Shown here in pieces: positions 37,561 to 47,096 of a DNA stretch of 64,000 nucleotides. This DNA is from Armatimonadota bacterium. GTDB taxonomy: Bacteria > Armatimonadota > UBA10988. The stretch spans positions 1 to 64,000 of the forward strand of contig JACRKZ010000027.1 in the NCBI GenBank assembly GCA_016235455.1, in the 5' to 3' direction. Positions within the stretch are counted from its first letter, which is position 1, and each line of letters starts with the position of its first letter. Both the position numbers and the translations under genes were made by a program. The notes under the pieces are model-generated. The model worked only from the letters and a program-made list of their open reading frames with translations. It was not told the origin of the DNA and did no database searches.

Positions 37561-38873
37561 GAAGCTCGCTTCCTGGCGCTGGCCGCGGGGATGCGCAGCA
37601 GGCCGCGGTACTTGGCCACGGTGCGCCGCGCCACATCGAAGCCCAACTCCGCCAACCGTTGCGCCAGAGCGTCGTCGCTCATGGGTCGGCGCGGGTCCTC
37701 GGCGGCGATGATCTGCTCCAGCGCCAGCCGCACCGGCTGCGAGTCATCGAAGAAGGTCTCCAACGCCACGACCTCGCCGTTGGGCAGGATAGCATGTTTG
37801 CCGGCCACCGCGCGACCCACGGTGCTCTCGTGCAGTTCCAGCCGGCGGGCTACCTCAAGCCGGGTCAGCGGCACCAGATGCGCTGGCCCGAGCGCCACGA
37901 ACCCAGCTTGGGCGTTGGCCACCACCTGCGTCACCCGACGCACGGTCTCCAGCCGCTGGTTGAGGCTGGCGATGAACTGCCGCGCCGCGCCGACCAGCGT
38001 GAGCACGTGCTCGCGCTCGTCCTCGGCCACGGCGGCGCCGGCGCGGATCTCGTCGTCGAGCTGCCGATAAGTGTGGTCGACCTGCAGTTGCACGCGCTCC
38101 GAGCGCAGCACGCGCGCCAGGTAGCGCGGCCGCTGGGCGGTGTTGGGCACGATGGCAACTTCCGGGCGGGCCAGGGGCGCAAGGTCGTCGCCCGCCGTGC
38201 CGAACTGCACCGACCGGCCGGGATAGGGATGGCAGTTGTCGCGCAGCCAGTCGGCGCCGGCCTCCACCACGGCGGGCGGCAGCCGCAGCCGACGGGCGCA
38301 GAGGTCGAGGCTGTGCCGGCTGAACGGCTCCCAGCACTCGTCGAGCAGGCGGCGCGCCGCGGTGTTGCAGAGTCCAGCGCGGGCGTGGCGCTCCACCTGC
38401 AGGCGCAGGCACTCGCGCAGGTCACGCGCGCCCACGCCGGGCGGGTCGAGCGCCCAGACCGACTCCAGCACTTGCTCGACGAGCACCACGCTGGCGCCCA
38501 GCAGCATGGCCACCTCGCCGATCGAGGCATCCAGGTAGCCGTCGTCGTTGATGTCGTCGATCAGGCGCAGGCCGATGCGGATGCGTTCAGGATCACGCTC
38601 GCCGAGCAGGAAATCGCCGCGGAGCTGGGCGCGCAGGCTGCTCGGCGCGGGCAGCCGCGCCACCCAGTCGCCCAGGTCGGCGGTGCCGCGGGTGCGCGAT
38701 CGCTCCGGCGGCAGCGTCATCTCGGACAGTTCCAGCGCGGGGTTCTCCGCGATCTGCCGGCTGACCTCGTCTTCCAGGTCGGTCAGCGGCGCGGCCAGCA
38801 GCTCAAAAAACTGAATCATGCGCGGGCTGAGCGTCTGCTCCAGCCTCGCCTGCTGAGTCAGTGTGAGCTGCAT
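37557..38873 (-). CDS. rpoN: RNA polymerase sigma-54 factor
   Basis: A 438-residue sigma-54 protein starting at ATG 38873. Region I has the Gln/Leu-rich start QLTLTQQARLEQTLSPRMIQ and ENPALEL. The core-binding and DNA-binding regions follow (GVGARDLRECLRLQ; HESTVGRAVAGKHAILPNGEV), with the RpoN box ARRTVAKYR at about residues 415-423. Sigma-54 recognises GG/GC promoters at -24/-12 and needs an AAA+ activator; none is in the window. Coupled to the deacetylase-like gene. Confidence 0.92.
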   Translation of the reverse strand: MQLTLTQQARLEQTLSPRMIQFFELLAAPLTDLEDEVSRQIAENPALELSEMTLPPERSRTRGTADLGDWVARLPAPSSLRAQLRGDFLLGERDPERIRIGLRLIDDINDDGYLDASIGEVAMLLGASVVLVEQVLESVWALDPPGVGARDLRECLRLQVERHARAGLCNTAARRLLDECWEPFSRHSLDLCARRLRLPPAVVEAGADWLRDNCHPYPGRSVQFGTAGDDLAPLARPEVAIVPNTAQRPRYLARVLRSERVQLQVDHTYRQLDDEIRAGAAVAEDEREHVLTLVGAARQFIASLNQRLETVRRVTQVVANAQAGFVALGPAHLVPLTRLEVARRLELHESTVGRAVAGKHAILPNGEVVALETFFDDSQPVRLALEQIIAAEDPRRPMSDDALAQRLAELGFDVARRTVAKYRGLLRIPAASARKRAS

Positions 38874-38979
38874 GGTCGTTCCCGCCTGTGAGTACCAGCG
38901 CCGCGCGCACAGCGCCGCGCGCACAGCGCGCGGCCAAGCCGAAGCCCTTACCTCTTCATCGGCACGAGAGTGAGCGGGG

Positions 38980-40722
38980 TTAAGTCGTCAGGCCAGCGCC
39001 GGCCCAAGAGTCGTCGTCAGCCGCGGGCACGACGATGGTGACCGTGGTGCCCTGATCGACTCCGGCGCTGCTCAGCTCCAGGCGTCCGCCCATCAGGTCC
39101 AGCAGCCCCCGGGCGATCACCAGGCCCAACCCGAGCCCGCCGTGGGACCGCGTGTCGCCGCCCTCGGCCTGGACGAACTTGGCGAACAGGCGATCCTGCT
39201 TGGCGGGATCGATGCCCTCGCCGTTGTCAGTCACGGTGACCAGCACCGAGCCCACCTGCTGAGCGACGCTGACGCGCACGCAACCGCCGCGATGCCCGAA
39301 CTTGACCGCGTTCTCGACGATTTGCACCAACACCTGCCCGAACTTGGCGGCATCGACCACGCCCACCACATCGTCACGCGGCAGTTGGCTGACGAGCTGG
39401 ATGTCTTTGCCCTGAGCCATCACCGCCAACTCGCTGACCGCGGCGGCGACGAGCGGGCCCACCGCTGTCGGACGTGGGTCCACGGTTACCTTGCCGCCAT
39501 CGAGGTCGGTGATCAGCAGGACGTCGAGGATGCGACGCTGTAGCTGCCGACCGCCTTCGGCGATGAAGTGCAGGAACTCGACCTGGCCGGTCGTCGGCGC
39601 GTCGGGCAGGCCGTCGGAGAGCATCTCGGCGTAGCCCAGCATGACCGCCAGCGGCGTGCGCAGTTCGTGGCTGACGTTGCAGAGGAATTCGTTCTTGATC
39701 TGGTCGGCGGCGGCCAGTTCGCGGTTGGCCTGCTCGAGTTCGGCCGCCCGGCGGCGCAGTTCCTGGTTGGCATGGGTCAGTTCGCGACTCTGGCGTACCG
39801 AGAGCGACACATCGCGCAGCACGCCGGCGGCGCCCACGGTCGAGCCGCGGTCGTCAAAGACCAGGCGTGCCTGCACGTCGAGCCAGCGCGTCTTGCCCTG
39901 GCGCACGACGAACGGCATGGTCTGCCGGCCGACCACGCTGCCCCGCGGCACCAGCGCCTCCAGCCCGTCGCCCAGCCGTTTGCGGTGCTCGGGCTGCACG
40001 TAGCTGATGGCGCGTTGGCCGAGCGCGCTGGCCACGGGCGCGCCGAACGTCTCCTGCCAGGCCGCGTTGAGGTAGGTCCAGCGGCCGGTGGTATCGGTGC
40101 GGAAGATGATGTCGCGCGTGTCGTTGAGCAGACTGCGCACGCCAGCCATGCGCTCGGCGTTGTCGATAGCCACGGCCAGCGGCTCGGCGATGCGTCGCGC
40201 GGTGGGCAGGCCGGGCAGGTCCCGCGCGCCGCGACCGGTGCCGCCCAGCACCAGCACGCCCACTAGGGTCGGCCCGATGGCCAGGGGCAGCGCCATCCAG
40301 GCCTTGCCGCCGGCGCCCTCATTCTGGTGCGCCACGAACGGCCGCGTCGCCCAGGGCGCGTCGGCGATGGGGATCAGCGGCAGTTCGTCGGTGCCGTCGG
40401 GCAGACTCGCGCCGTCGTGGCTCAGGCTCAGCGGCGCGCTGACCGGGCTGCCGTTGAGCCCATGGGCGGCGAGCCGGATGAGGTAGTCGTGCCGCTTGAC
40501 GTAGATGCAGCCAAAGTCCAGGCCGAGGTGCTCGAGCGTGCGTTCCAGGCAGTGTGAAACGGTGCCATCGACCGACAGACCGTCGCGCACGGCGGCCGCC
40601 ATGGTGCGCAGCGCCGCCAGTTCGAGCCGGTCTGTCTCGGCGCGTGAGTCGCCACCGCCTCCACCAGAAGGCGCTGCCCCAGGCCGTACAGGCCCCATCT
40701 CTCGCGGGATCAGTTCCGCCAA
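38980..40722 (-). CDS. GAF-PAS sensor histidine kinase
   Basis: This 580-residue cytoplasmic kinase has no membrane helices. The suggested start is TTG at 40722, with AGGA six bases upstream; an earlier in-frame start at 40806 lacks a site. A GAF domain (about 30-195), a PAS domain (about 205-325), a short coiled coil, and a HisKA core with H352 in NVSHELRTPLAV follow. The ATPase part has ENAVKFG, TDNGEGIDP and GLGLGLVIARG. There is no receiver domain, so it should act on a separate regulator not found nearby. It lies 106 bases upstream of rpoN on the same strand. Confidence 0.86.
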   Translation of the reverse strand: MAELIPREMGPVRPGAAPSGGGGGDSRAETDRLELAALRTMAAAVRDGLSVDGTVSHCLERTLEHLGLDFGCIYVKRHDYLIRLAAHGLNGSPVSAPLSLSHDGASLPDGTDELPLIPIADAPWATRPFVAHQNEGAGGKAWMALPLAIGPTLVGVLVLGGTGRGARDLPGLPTARRIAEPLAVAIDNAERMAGVRSLLNDTRDIIFRTDTTGRWTYLNAAWQETFGAPVASALGQRAISYVQPEHRKRLGDGLEALVPRGSVVGRQTMPFVVRQGKTRWLDVQARLVFDDRGSTVGAAGVLRDVSLSVRQSRELTHANQELRRRAAELEQANRELAAADQIKNEFLCNVSHELRTPLAVMLGYAEMLSDGLPDAPTTGQVEFLHFIAEGGRQLQRRILDVLLITDLDGGKVTVDPRPTAVGPLVAAAVSELAVMAQGKDIQLVSQLPRDDVVGVVDAAKFGQVLVQIVENAVKFGHRGGCVRVSVAQQVGSVLVTVTDNGEGIDPAKQDRLFAKFVQAEGGDTRSHGGLGLGLVIARGLLDLMGGRLELSSAGVDQGTTVTIVVPAADDDSWAGAGLTT

Positions 40723-40854
40723 GGTAATTCCTGAAGCCTGGCCGACAGCCACTCGAAGTAGACGCCGGCGCAGGCCCACGGCGCACTGACGCGTCTGCGC
40801 CGGCATACCGCACGTTGTCTTTACATCGGCCAGCCGCCGCCGCGCTTAAGCCGC

Positions 40855-42474
40855 CTATGTCCCAGCAGACGCCGATTCGAGCCGCCCGGCCTCGCGCCGC
40901 AGTTCCGCCAATTGCCGTTGCTGGCTGTGCAGCGCCTCCAGCCGCGTGCTCAGCCGGCCCACCAGCCGGCCGCGCAGGCCGGCGTCGACGGCCTCGCCGA
41001 CGAACTCACTGACCTGCCCCAGAAAGCGGCGCGCACGGCGCTTGACCACGCCCAGGATCTGCCACGGGGGCACCTGCGCGGCACGATGCGCCATCCAGGC
41101 CATCCAGTAGTCGGCCACCGCCCAGCCCGGCACGCCCAGCAGCACCAGCAGCGTGGGCACATTGAGGGTCAGCGACAGGATTCGCGCGCCTGCGCTGAGC
41201 CGCTGTCCGGCGCCCTGCAGGGCCCGGCCCAGCGCACCGCGCAAGCTGTCGTCCAGCCCGGCGGCGGCGGCCCGCAGCGCCGCGGTATCGGGCTTGGCCC
41301 AGTCGCCGGTGGCGCAGGCCAGACCCAGGTCGACCGCGCGCGCGGCGTGCCGTGCCTGCCAGGCCAGCAGCCGGTCGGACAGTGCGGCAGACTCGTCGGC
41401 GCCAACCGCCAACTCCAGCGCCGGCGCCTCCGACACCTCCCACAGCCGCGGGTAGTGCGGCGAGAAGACCGCGCGCAGGCCATAGAGCGCCGCCAGCAGA
41501 GCACCCACCGGCCCGCCGAAGCCGAAGCCCAGCCAGTATTCGACATGGCGTGTGAGCCGCGGGTCGGCGTGCAGGCGGGTAGCCAGCCGGCCAGTCAGTT
41601 CGGCGGCCAGGCGCCGGTAGTCGGCCTCCGCCTCGTCGCGCCACAGCCGCAGCCGCTCGTCCAGGTCGCTGGGCACCTGGGCCGCCGCGGCGTCGAGCCA
41701 GCCCGTCACCGCCGCCAGCAAGTTCTCGGCCTTGAGCGCGCGCACCTGCTTGGCGTCCAGTTCCTCAGCCAGCAGGCGCGACAGCTTGCCAAACCCGGCA
41801 TCGTCCTCGCCGGCGGCGGCACGTTTGGCCGAGAGCGTCAGCAGCGGGCTGGCGCCGAGGCCCAACTCGCCCAGCCGCCGTCGCAGATCGTCGCGCACGG
41901 CGGGCTCGATGCCCTCGTCGGCGCGGTTGAGCACCACCACCACCCGCCGCCCGAGGCGATAGCGCGCCAGCCAGCCGGCATCGGCCAGGTCAGCGTACTT
42001 CTGCGCCGTGGTCACCCAGACGACCACATCCGCGAGCTTGAGCGCGGTCTCCATGACGGCCCAGTGGTCGCGGTCGAGGCTGTCGTAGTCGGGTGTGTCC
42101 AGGATGATCTTGTCGCGCAGCTCGGCACGCTCGTGGGTGGCCACGCGGCCCGCGGCCACCTGCGGCGCCAGCATCAGCTCGTTGGCCGCATGCACATACG
42201 CGGTCAGGGCGCTGGTCGTAGGCCGTACCGCCGAGGCCGGCGCGATGCTCTCGCCGGCCAGGGCGTTGAGCAGCGTGGACTTGCCCACGCCGGTACCGCC
42301 CACCAGTACCACATACAGCGGGCAGCGCAACTGCTCGCGCTGGGTGGTGACCGCGTCGAGCCGTGCGGCCAGGGCGCGGCGCGCCGGCTCGTCGGGCAAC
42401 AGGCTGGTCTCGGCCAGCCAGGTGCGGCTCGCGGACAGCAGGGCATCGACCCCAGCCGCGTCCAACTCGGGCAT
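40855..42474 (-). CDS. Dynamin-like GTPase (second of a pair)
   Basis: A 539-residue GTPase. The G1 loop is GGTGVGKST (K65), G3 is DTPDYDS, G4 is LNRAD, and a Thr (PTTSA) is the likely switch residue. After the G domain come long helical segments and two hydrophobic stretches (YWLGFGFGGPVGALLAALYG and TLLVLLGVPGWAVADYWMAW), which could insert into membrane as in bacterial dynamin-like proteins. It starts two bases after the other GTPase and ends the Bat operon. Membrane remodelling or stress protection is inferred. Confidence 0.75.
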   Translation of the reverse strand: MPELDAAGVDALLSASRTWLAETSLLPDEPARRALAARLDAVTTQREQLRCPLYVVLVGGTGVGKSTLLNALAGESIAPASAVRPTTSALTAYVHAANELMLAPQVAAGRVATHERAELRDKIILDTPDYDSLDRDHWAVMETALKLADVVVWVTTAQKYADLADAGWLARYRLGRRVVVVLNRADEGIEPAVRDDLRRRLGELGLGASPLLTLSAKRAAAGEDDAGFGKLSRLLAEELDAKQVRALKAENLLAAVTGWLDAAAAQVPSDLDERLRLWRDEAEADYRRLAAELTGRLATRLHADPRLTRHVEYWLGFGFGGPVGALLAALYGLRAVFSPHYPRLWEVSEAPALELAVGADESAALSDRLLAWQARHAARAVDLGLACATGDWAKPDTAALRAAAAGLDDSLRGALGRALQGAGQRLSAGARILSLTLNVPTLLVLLGVPGWAVADYWMAWMAHRAAQVPPWQILGVVKRRARRFLGQVSEFVGEAVDAGLRGRLVGRLSTRLEALHSQQRQLAELRREAGRLESASAGT

Positions 42475-42476
42475 GG

Positions 42477-44207
42477 CTACGCCTCCTCTTTCGCTAACGC
42501 TGCCACCTGGTCACGAAGTGCCTCGGCGAAGCCGGCTCGGTGCGACGGCGGCAACGAGTCGAGCACCGGCGCGATCGCCGTGCGTTCCAGCCAGGTGCGT
42601 AGCGCGGCGCGCCGGCGCGAGTCCACCTCGGCCTCCAGCTGGCGCCGCCAGGTGTCGCCGAGCACTTTGTCCAGGAAGGCCTTGGTCAGCGCGTCGGCCA
42701 GCGGCGCCACGGCCAGGTCGTGGGCGCCCACCTGGCCCGTATGCAGCGCCACCACCACGGACACGGCCATGGTCGCCGTGCGGGTCACCGCCTTGAAGCC
42801 GCGGATGATCGTGCCCTTGGTCTGCAGGTCGGCCACGATGCGCGCCTTGGCGTCGTCGATGATGGCGCGCCGGGCCGTCTCCACCTCGCCGAGCCAGCCG
42901 AACACGGTCTCCTCGAGCGGATTGCCGACCAGGTCGGGCAAGCGCGCCAGCAGCGGCCCGCGCAGCTCCGCGGGACACGACTGCAGGTCGCGCCGCAGGG
43001 CCGCCAGCACCTCTGAGAGCAGCCGCCGCACCTGGTCGCGCTCGCGGCTCAGCCGCTCGGTCTCCACATCCTCGGCAGTGCGCAGCGGCCGGCCCAGCAG
43101 ATTGCCCAGCCGGTGGCCAAAGAGCCGCGCGCCGAGCCTCATACGCCGGCCCACCAGGCCCAGTTGCTCATAGACCCAATCGAGGCCTGGCACGCGCAGC
43201 TCGGCCAGCGCCTCCAGCACGGCCTGGTCCAGGTCGTCGGGGTCGAGCACGTGCGGCAGATAGTCGCGAGCCGCATCGGCCACGGCTTCGCCCGCGCGCT
43301 GCTCCCAGGCCGCCACCTGTCCGCGCTCGGCCTCCAGCGGCGCCAGGGCGGACTCCAACTCGTCGGCCAGACCCAGCGCCGCGCCGCGCGCCGAGCGCTT
43401 GACCAGCTCCGGCCCCGCCGCGGCCAGCCCGTCCAGCGCCGCGCGCAGCTCGCCCACGCTGGGCGGCGGCGGCACGCTGCCGTCGATGATGCCGGGTATG
43501 TTGAGCCACGGCAGCGCCAGCACCGCGGCCGGCTCCGTGACGCCAGCCCCCGGCAGCTTCACGGCCGAGAAGTCGGCGAAGGCCTGGCCATCGCGCTCGC
43601 CGCGGTCCAGCACGGCCAGCACCGGCTTGGTGAACCGCATCGCGCGGCGCAGGTACTCGACGCAGGCCTCATCGGCATACTTCTGCTCGCTGGTCACATA
43701 CAGCAGCGCATCGGCCAGGTAGAACAGGTCCTCGGCCTCACGCTCGTTGAATCGTCGCACGGAGTCGATGTCAGGCGTGTCCGCCAGGGCCACATCCGGC
43801 CCGCTGTCGCGCAGATGCAGATAGAGCCGCGGCTGGTCGTCGTCGAACGGCTCGTTGATCTCGTCGGGCGAGTGCCAGGCCAGCTTGCGCCAGCCAGGCA
43901 GGAAGCCGGGGTCGAGCAGCGCGTCGGCCCAGCTCCGCCGCACGCTCAGAGCGACCGCCTTGGTGCCCACGGGCGTCGGGCAGTCGCGCGACACGGTCTG
44001 CCCGAGCAGCAGGTTGAAGATGGTCGACTTGCCCACGTTGGTGCCGCCCAGCAGCACCACCAGCGGCGGCCGCGCGCGGCGCGCGGCGTCGCGGAAACGG
44101 CAGTCGTAGAGCCGGCGCAGACGGTCGAGCGCGGCCCAGCGCTCGGGGCAGAGCGCCGGTTCGGCCAGGTAGGCCAGTTGGTCGATCAGCGCGGCCAGGT
44201 CTGCCAT
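42477..44207 (-). CDS. Dynamin-like GTPase (first of a pair)
   Basis: A 576-residue GTPase starting at ATG 44207. G1 is LGGTNVGKST (K60), a switch-I Thr/Pro segment is CPTPVGTKAV, and G3 is DTPDID. G4 (normally N/TKxD) is weak: VLDRGERD, so base specificity may differ. Long helices follow, with a less hydrophobic patch around MAVSVVVALHT. It is homologous to its neighbour but clearly diverged, like paired DynA/DynB-type proteins that can form hetero-oligomers. It starts two bases after the BatC-like stop. Confidence 0.74.
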   Translation of the reverse strand: MADLAALIDQLAYLAEPALCPERWAALDRLRRLYDCRFRDAARRARPPLVVLLGGTNVGKSTIFNLLLGQTVSRDCPTPVGTKAVALSVRRSWADALLDPGFLPGWRKLAWHSPDEINEPFDDDQPRLYLHLRDSGPDVALADTPDIDSVRRFNEREAEDLFYLADALLYVTSEQKYADEACVEYLRRAMRFTKPVLAVLDRGERDGQAFADFSAVKLPGAGVTEPAAVLALPWLNIPGIIDGSVPPPPSVGELRAALDGLAAAGPELVKRSARGAALGLADELESALAPLEAERGQVAAWEQRAGEAVADAARDYLPHVLDPDDLDQAVLEALAELRVPGLDWVYEQLGLVGRRMRLGARLFGHRLGNLLGRPLRTAEDVETERLSRERDQVRRLLSEVLAALRRDLQSCPAELRGPLLARLPDLVGNPLEETVFGWLGEVETARRAIIDDAKARIVADLQTKGTIIRGFKAVTRTATMAVSVVVALHTGQVGAHDLAVAPLADALTKAFLDKVLGDTWRRQLEAEVDSRRRAALRTWLERTAIAPVLDSLPPSHRAGFAEALRDQVAALAKEEA

Positions 44208-44209
44208 GG

Positions 44210-44950
44210 TCACCAATCCTGTTTGTCACTCGACCCATAGAGCCCGCGGAACTGCCGGTCGGCATCTTCGGCCTCGCGCGCGGCGGCGCCGTCGCGCGGC
44301 CTCATGCGCAGCAGGCTACGGTCGGTGCGTTCGTCGGCGTCCAGCTGCGACAGTTTGCGCTCGGTGGCCTGCGGGTCGTTGGACTCCGGCTTCGGCTGCT
44401 GCTCGTCGCCCTGCTTGAGGCCCGGCTGTGGTTGCGGCTGCGACTGCGGTTGCGGTTGCGGCTGGGGCGGCGGCGGATCGCCGGGCTGGTTGCGCGGCTT
44501 GTCTGGTGGATCGTCGGGCGGCTTGCGTTGCAGCCGACGACGACAGACGCTCAGGTTGTGCTGTGCGTCGGCATCCGCCGGATCGAGCCGCAGCGCCTGC
44601 TCATAGGCCTCGGCGGCGGCCTCCAACTGGCCCAGGGCGAACAGCGCGTTGCCGCGGTTGTAGTGCGCCTGGGCGCCGAGCTTGGGGTCGTCGGTGCGCA
44701 CCTTGGCCAGCGTCTCGGCGGCGGCCAGCGCATCTCCAGCGGCCAGTTGACTGGTGCCCTGGTTGTACAGCGCCTGGGGCTGGTCGCCAGCGGCCCGCGC
44801 GGCCTGCTCATAGGCTGATCTGGCACCGGGCCAGTCGCCGCGCTGCCAGGCATCGCGGCCGTCACGGCTCAGCCGGCTGACGGTCCAGGGCAGGCTGAAC
44901 GCGGTCAGCCAGGGCAGCAGCATCAGCAGCATGGGTCGCATGACCTTCAT
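44210..44950 (-). CDS. BatC-like TPR protein
   Basis: This 246-residue protein has a signal/anchor helix (PMLLMLLPWLTAFSLPW), about three TPR repeats (SAYEQAARAAGDQPQALYNQ; AQAHYNRGNALFALGQLEAA), then a Pro/Gln-rich low-complexity stretch (PQPQ repeats, about residues 155-175) and an acidic C-terminus. In Bat operons, TPR proteins like this sit beside VWA proteins and may act as an assembly platform in the periplasm. ATGA overlap with BatB. Confidence 0.78.
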   Translation of the reverse strand: MKVMRPMLLMLLPWLTAFSLPWTVSRLSRDGRDAWQRGDWPGARSAYEQAARAAGDQPQALYNQGTSQLAAGDALAAAETLAKVRTDDPKLGAQAHYNRGNALFALGQLEAAAEAYEQALRLDPADADAQHNLSVCRRRLQRKPPDDPPDKPRNQPGDPPPPQPQPQPQSQPQPQPGLKQGDEQQPKPESNDPQATERKLSQLDADERTDRSLLRMRPRDGAAAREAEDADRQFRGLYGSSDKQDW

Positions 44951-46041
44951 GGTCGGCGCCTCCGCGGCCGCCAGCGCACCAGCGGCTCGGCGAACAGCAG
45001 CAGCAACGCCGGCAGCAGGTACCAGACATACAACTCCTCGCGCATCTCCAGTGAACGGCGCGACACGCCGCGGCCGGTGCCCGACTGCACCTCGCGCAGC
45101 ACGTCCTGCAACCGGTCGGGCGAGTCGGCTCGGTAGTAGCGCCCACCGGTCACGCGCGCCACTTCGCGCAGTGTGTCCTCATCGAGCCGGCTGATCACCT
45201 CGCTGCCTCGCCAGCGCAGGCCCACGCTGCGGCCGAGGATGTCGGTGCCCGCGGGCACCACATCGCCCTGCGCCGTGCCGACGCCTACGCAGTGCACGAC
45301 GATGCCACGCCGGCGCGCCTCCTTGGCGGCGGCGATGACATCCGATTCGTGGCTCTCCCCGTCGGTCAGCACCACGATGGCCTGGCCGCCGCGGTTGCCG
45401 TCGACGAAGGTCTCCAGCGCCGTGGCCAGCGCCGTGCCCAGTGCCGTGCCCGGCTGCGTCACGCTCTTGCGGTCTACTCCGTCGATGATGCCGCGCAGAA
45501 TGTCGTGGTCGAGCGTGAACGGGCAAAGCACATCGGCGTTGCCCGCGAAGACCAGCAGCCCCAGCCGGTCACCAAGGCTCGTACCGACCAGGTTCCCCAG
45601 CAGTCGCTTGGCCGCCGTCAGCCGGGCCTCGCCGTTCATGTCGCGCGTGCTCATCGAGCGGCTGACGTCCAGGCAGATCATCAGGTCCACGCCGTCGGCA
45701 TCGACGCTGGCCTCCACCAGCCGGCCCTTGGGTCGCGCCGCGGCCAGCACGATGAGCGTCAGCGCGCCGACCAGCATGGCCCCGCGCAGCACCGCCGCAC
45801 CGGTCAGCGAGGGCACGCCCATGGCCGACTGCAGACCGGGCTCGGCGAACCGTCGGCGCGCCGCGCGGCGGCGCCTCTGCTCGACCCACAGCAGCAGCGC
45901 CAGGCTGCTGGCCATGACCAGGCCGGCCAGCGCGCCGGGCCGCGCGAAGGCCATGGTGCGCGAGCCAGCCAGCCAGACCGCCACGCTGCCCAGCGCGAGC
46001 AGAGCCAGTCCTTGCCACAGGCGACGGCGCGTGCTGATCAT
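44947..46041 (-). CDS. batB: VWA-domain membrane protein, BatB-like
   Basis: A 364-residue protein with N-terminal membrane helices (GLALLALGSVAVWLAG; LVMASSLALLLWV; GAMLVGALTLIVLAA), a VWA domain with MIDAS motif DVSRS (125-129), TxxxT-type Thr and LTDGESHESD, and a C-terminal helix. VWA domains bind metal-dependent partners. Its ATG overlaps the BatA stop (TGATG). With BatA it forms the usual paired VWA core of the MoxR-Bat system for oxidative or envelope stress. Confidence 0.85.
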   Translation of the reverse strand: MISTRRRLWQGLALLALGSVAVWLAGSRTMAFARPGALAGLVMASSLALLLWVEQRRRRAARRRFAEPGLQSAMGVPSLTGAAVLRGAMLVGALTLIVLAAARPKGRLVEASVDADGVDLMICLDVSRSMSTRDMNGEARLTAAKRLLGNLVGTSLGDRLGLLVFAGNADVLCPFTLDHDILRGIIDGVDRKSVTQPGTALGTALATALETFVDGNRGGQAIVVLTDGESHESDVIAAAKEARRRGIVVHCVGVGTAQGDVVPAGTDILGRSVGLRWRGSEVISRLDEDTLREVARVTGGRYYRADSPDRLQDVLREVQSGTGRGVSRRSLEMREELYVWYLLPALLLLFAEPLVRWRPRRRRP

Positions 46042-47096
46042 CACACCTCCACCCGCAGCCACGTCGCCCGCAGCAACAGCTCGGCCAGCAGCACCAGGGC
46101 GGCCAACATCAGCACCTGCGCGAAGCGCTCCTCCTGGCGCACGGCGTTGGTCACCTCGAACTCGCTCTTCTCCAGCCGCGCGATGCGCTGGTAGATGCGG
46201 TCGAGGCCCTCGGCGTCGGTGGCGCGATAGTACTCGCCGCCAGTGGCGCGGGCTACGTCGCGCAGCTCGCCTTCCTCCATGCGGGTCACATACAGCGACT
46301 GGTCCTCGTTGGTCATGAAGCCTTCGCGACCGTCATCCATGATCACCGGCACCGGCGCGCCAGCCAGGCTGCCCACGCCGACGCAGTGCACCCGCACCCC
46401 GGCGCGTTTGGCGGCTTCGGCGGCTTCGGACGGCGAGATCAGCCCGGCGTTGCTCTCGCCATCGGTGAGCAGCACCACCACGCGACTGTGCGTCCGCGAC
46501 TCCGTGCCCTCCTCGGGCGTGGCCAGGCGGTTGAGGCAGACGCCCAACGCATCGCCCACCGCCGTGCCCTGCGCGTCAACCATGTGCACGCGACAGCGCT
46601 CGACCAGGTCGGAGACCACGGCGTGGTCCGTGGTCAGCGGGCAGAGCGTGAACGCGCGGCCGCCGAACACCACCAGGCCGACGCGGTCGGTCTGCGACTT
46701 GCGCAGGAACTGCCGTACCGCGGTCTTGGCGGCCTCGACGCGGTTGGGCTGGATGTCGCGGGCCAGCATGCTCAGCGACACATCGACCGCGAGCATGATG
46801 TCCACGCCCTTCTGGCGCACCTTCTGCGTTTCGCGGCCGAGTTGTGGCCGGGCCAGGGCGATGATCAGCAGCACGAGCACGGCGCTGCGCAGCGCATTGG
46901 GCAGCCAGGCCAGTCGTTGCCGCGGGCTCGCGGGCAGCGCGCCGACCCAGGCCACCGCCGGCAGGTGCCAGCCACCGTCGGCGTCCATGCGCCGATGCAG
47001 CAGCCACAGCCAGGCCGGCAGCAGCGCCAGCATCAGCAACGCCCATGGCTGCGCCAGCCGCAACCCAGGCGCCAGGGCCGACAGGTCGAGGCTCAT
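46041..47096 (-). CDS. batA: VWA-domain membrane protein, BatA-like
   Basis: A 351-residue protein with N-terminal helices (ALLMLALLPAWLWLL; AVLVLLIIALARPQLG), a VWA domain with MIDAS DVSLS (105-109), LTDGESNAG, and a C-terminal helix (VLMLAALVLLAELLL). The paired layout with BatB matches the Bat (Bacteroides aerotolerance) proteins, which depend on a MoxR ATPase. It overlaps the BatD-like gene stop by four bases (ATGA). Confidence 0.85.
   Translation of the reverse strand: MSLDLSALAPGLRLAQPWALLMLALLPAWLWLLHRRMDADGGWHLPAVAWVGALPASPRQRLAWLPNALRSAVLVLLIIALARPQLGRETQKVRQKGVDIMLAVDVSLSMLARDIQPNRVEAAKTAVRQFLRKSQTDRVGLVVFGGRAFTLCPLTTDHAVVSDLVERCRVHMVDAQGTAVGDALGVCLNRLATPEEGTESRTHSRVVVLLTDGESNAGLISPSEAAEAAKRAGVRVHCVGVGSLAGAPVPVIMDDGREGFMTNEDQSLYVTRMEEGELRDVARATGGEYYRATDAEGLDRIYQRIARLEKSEFEVTNAVRQEERFAQVLMLAALVLLAELLLRATWLRVEV

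Noticed and set aside
38980..40806. Longer form of the GAF-PAS kinase from 40806
   Set aside because: The extra 28 residues are Arg-rich without a ribosome site, while TTG 40722 follows AGGA at good spacing.
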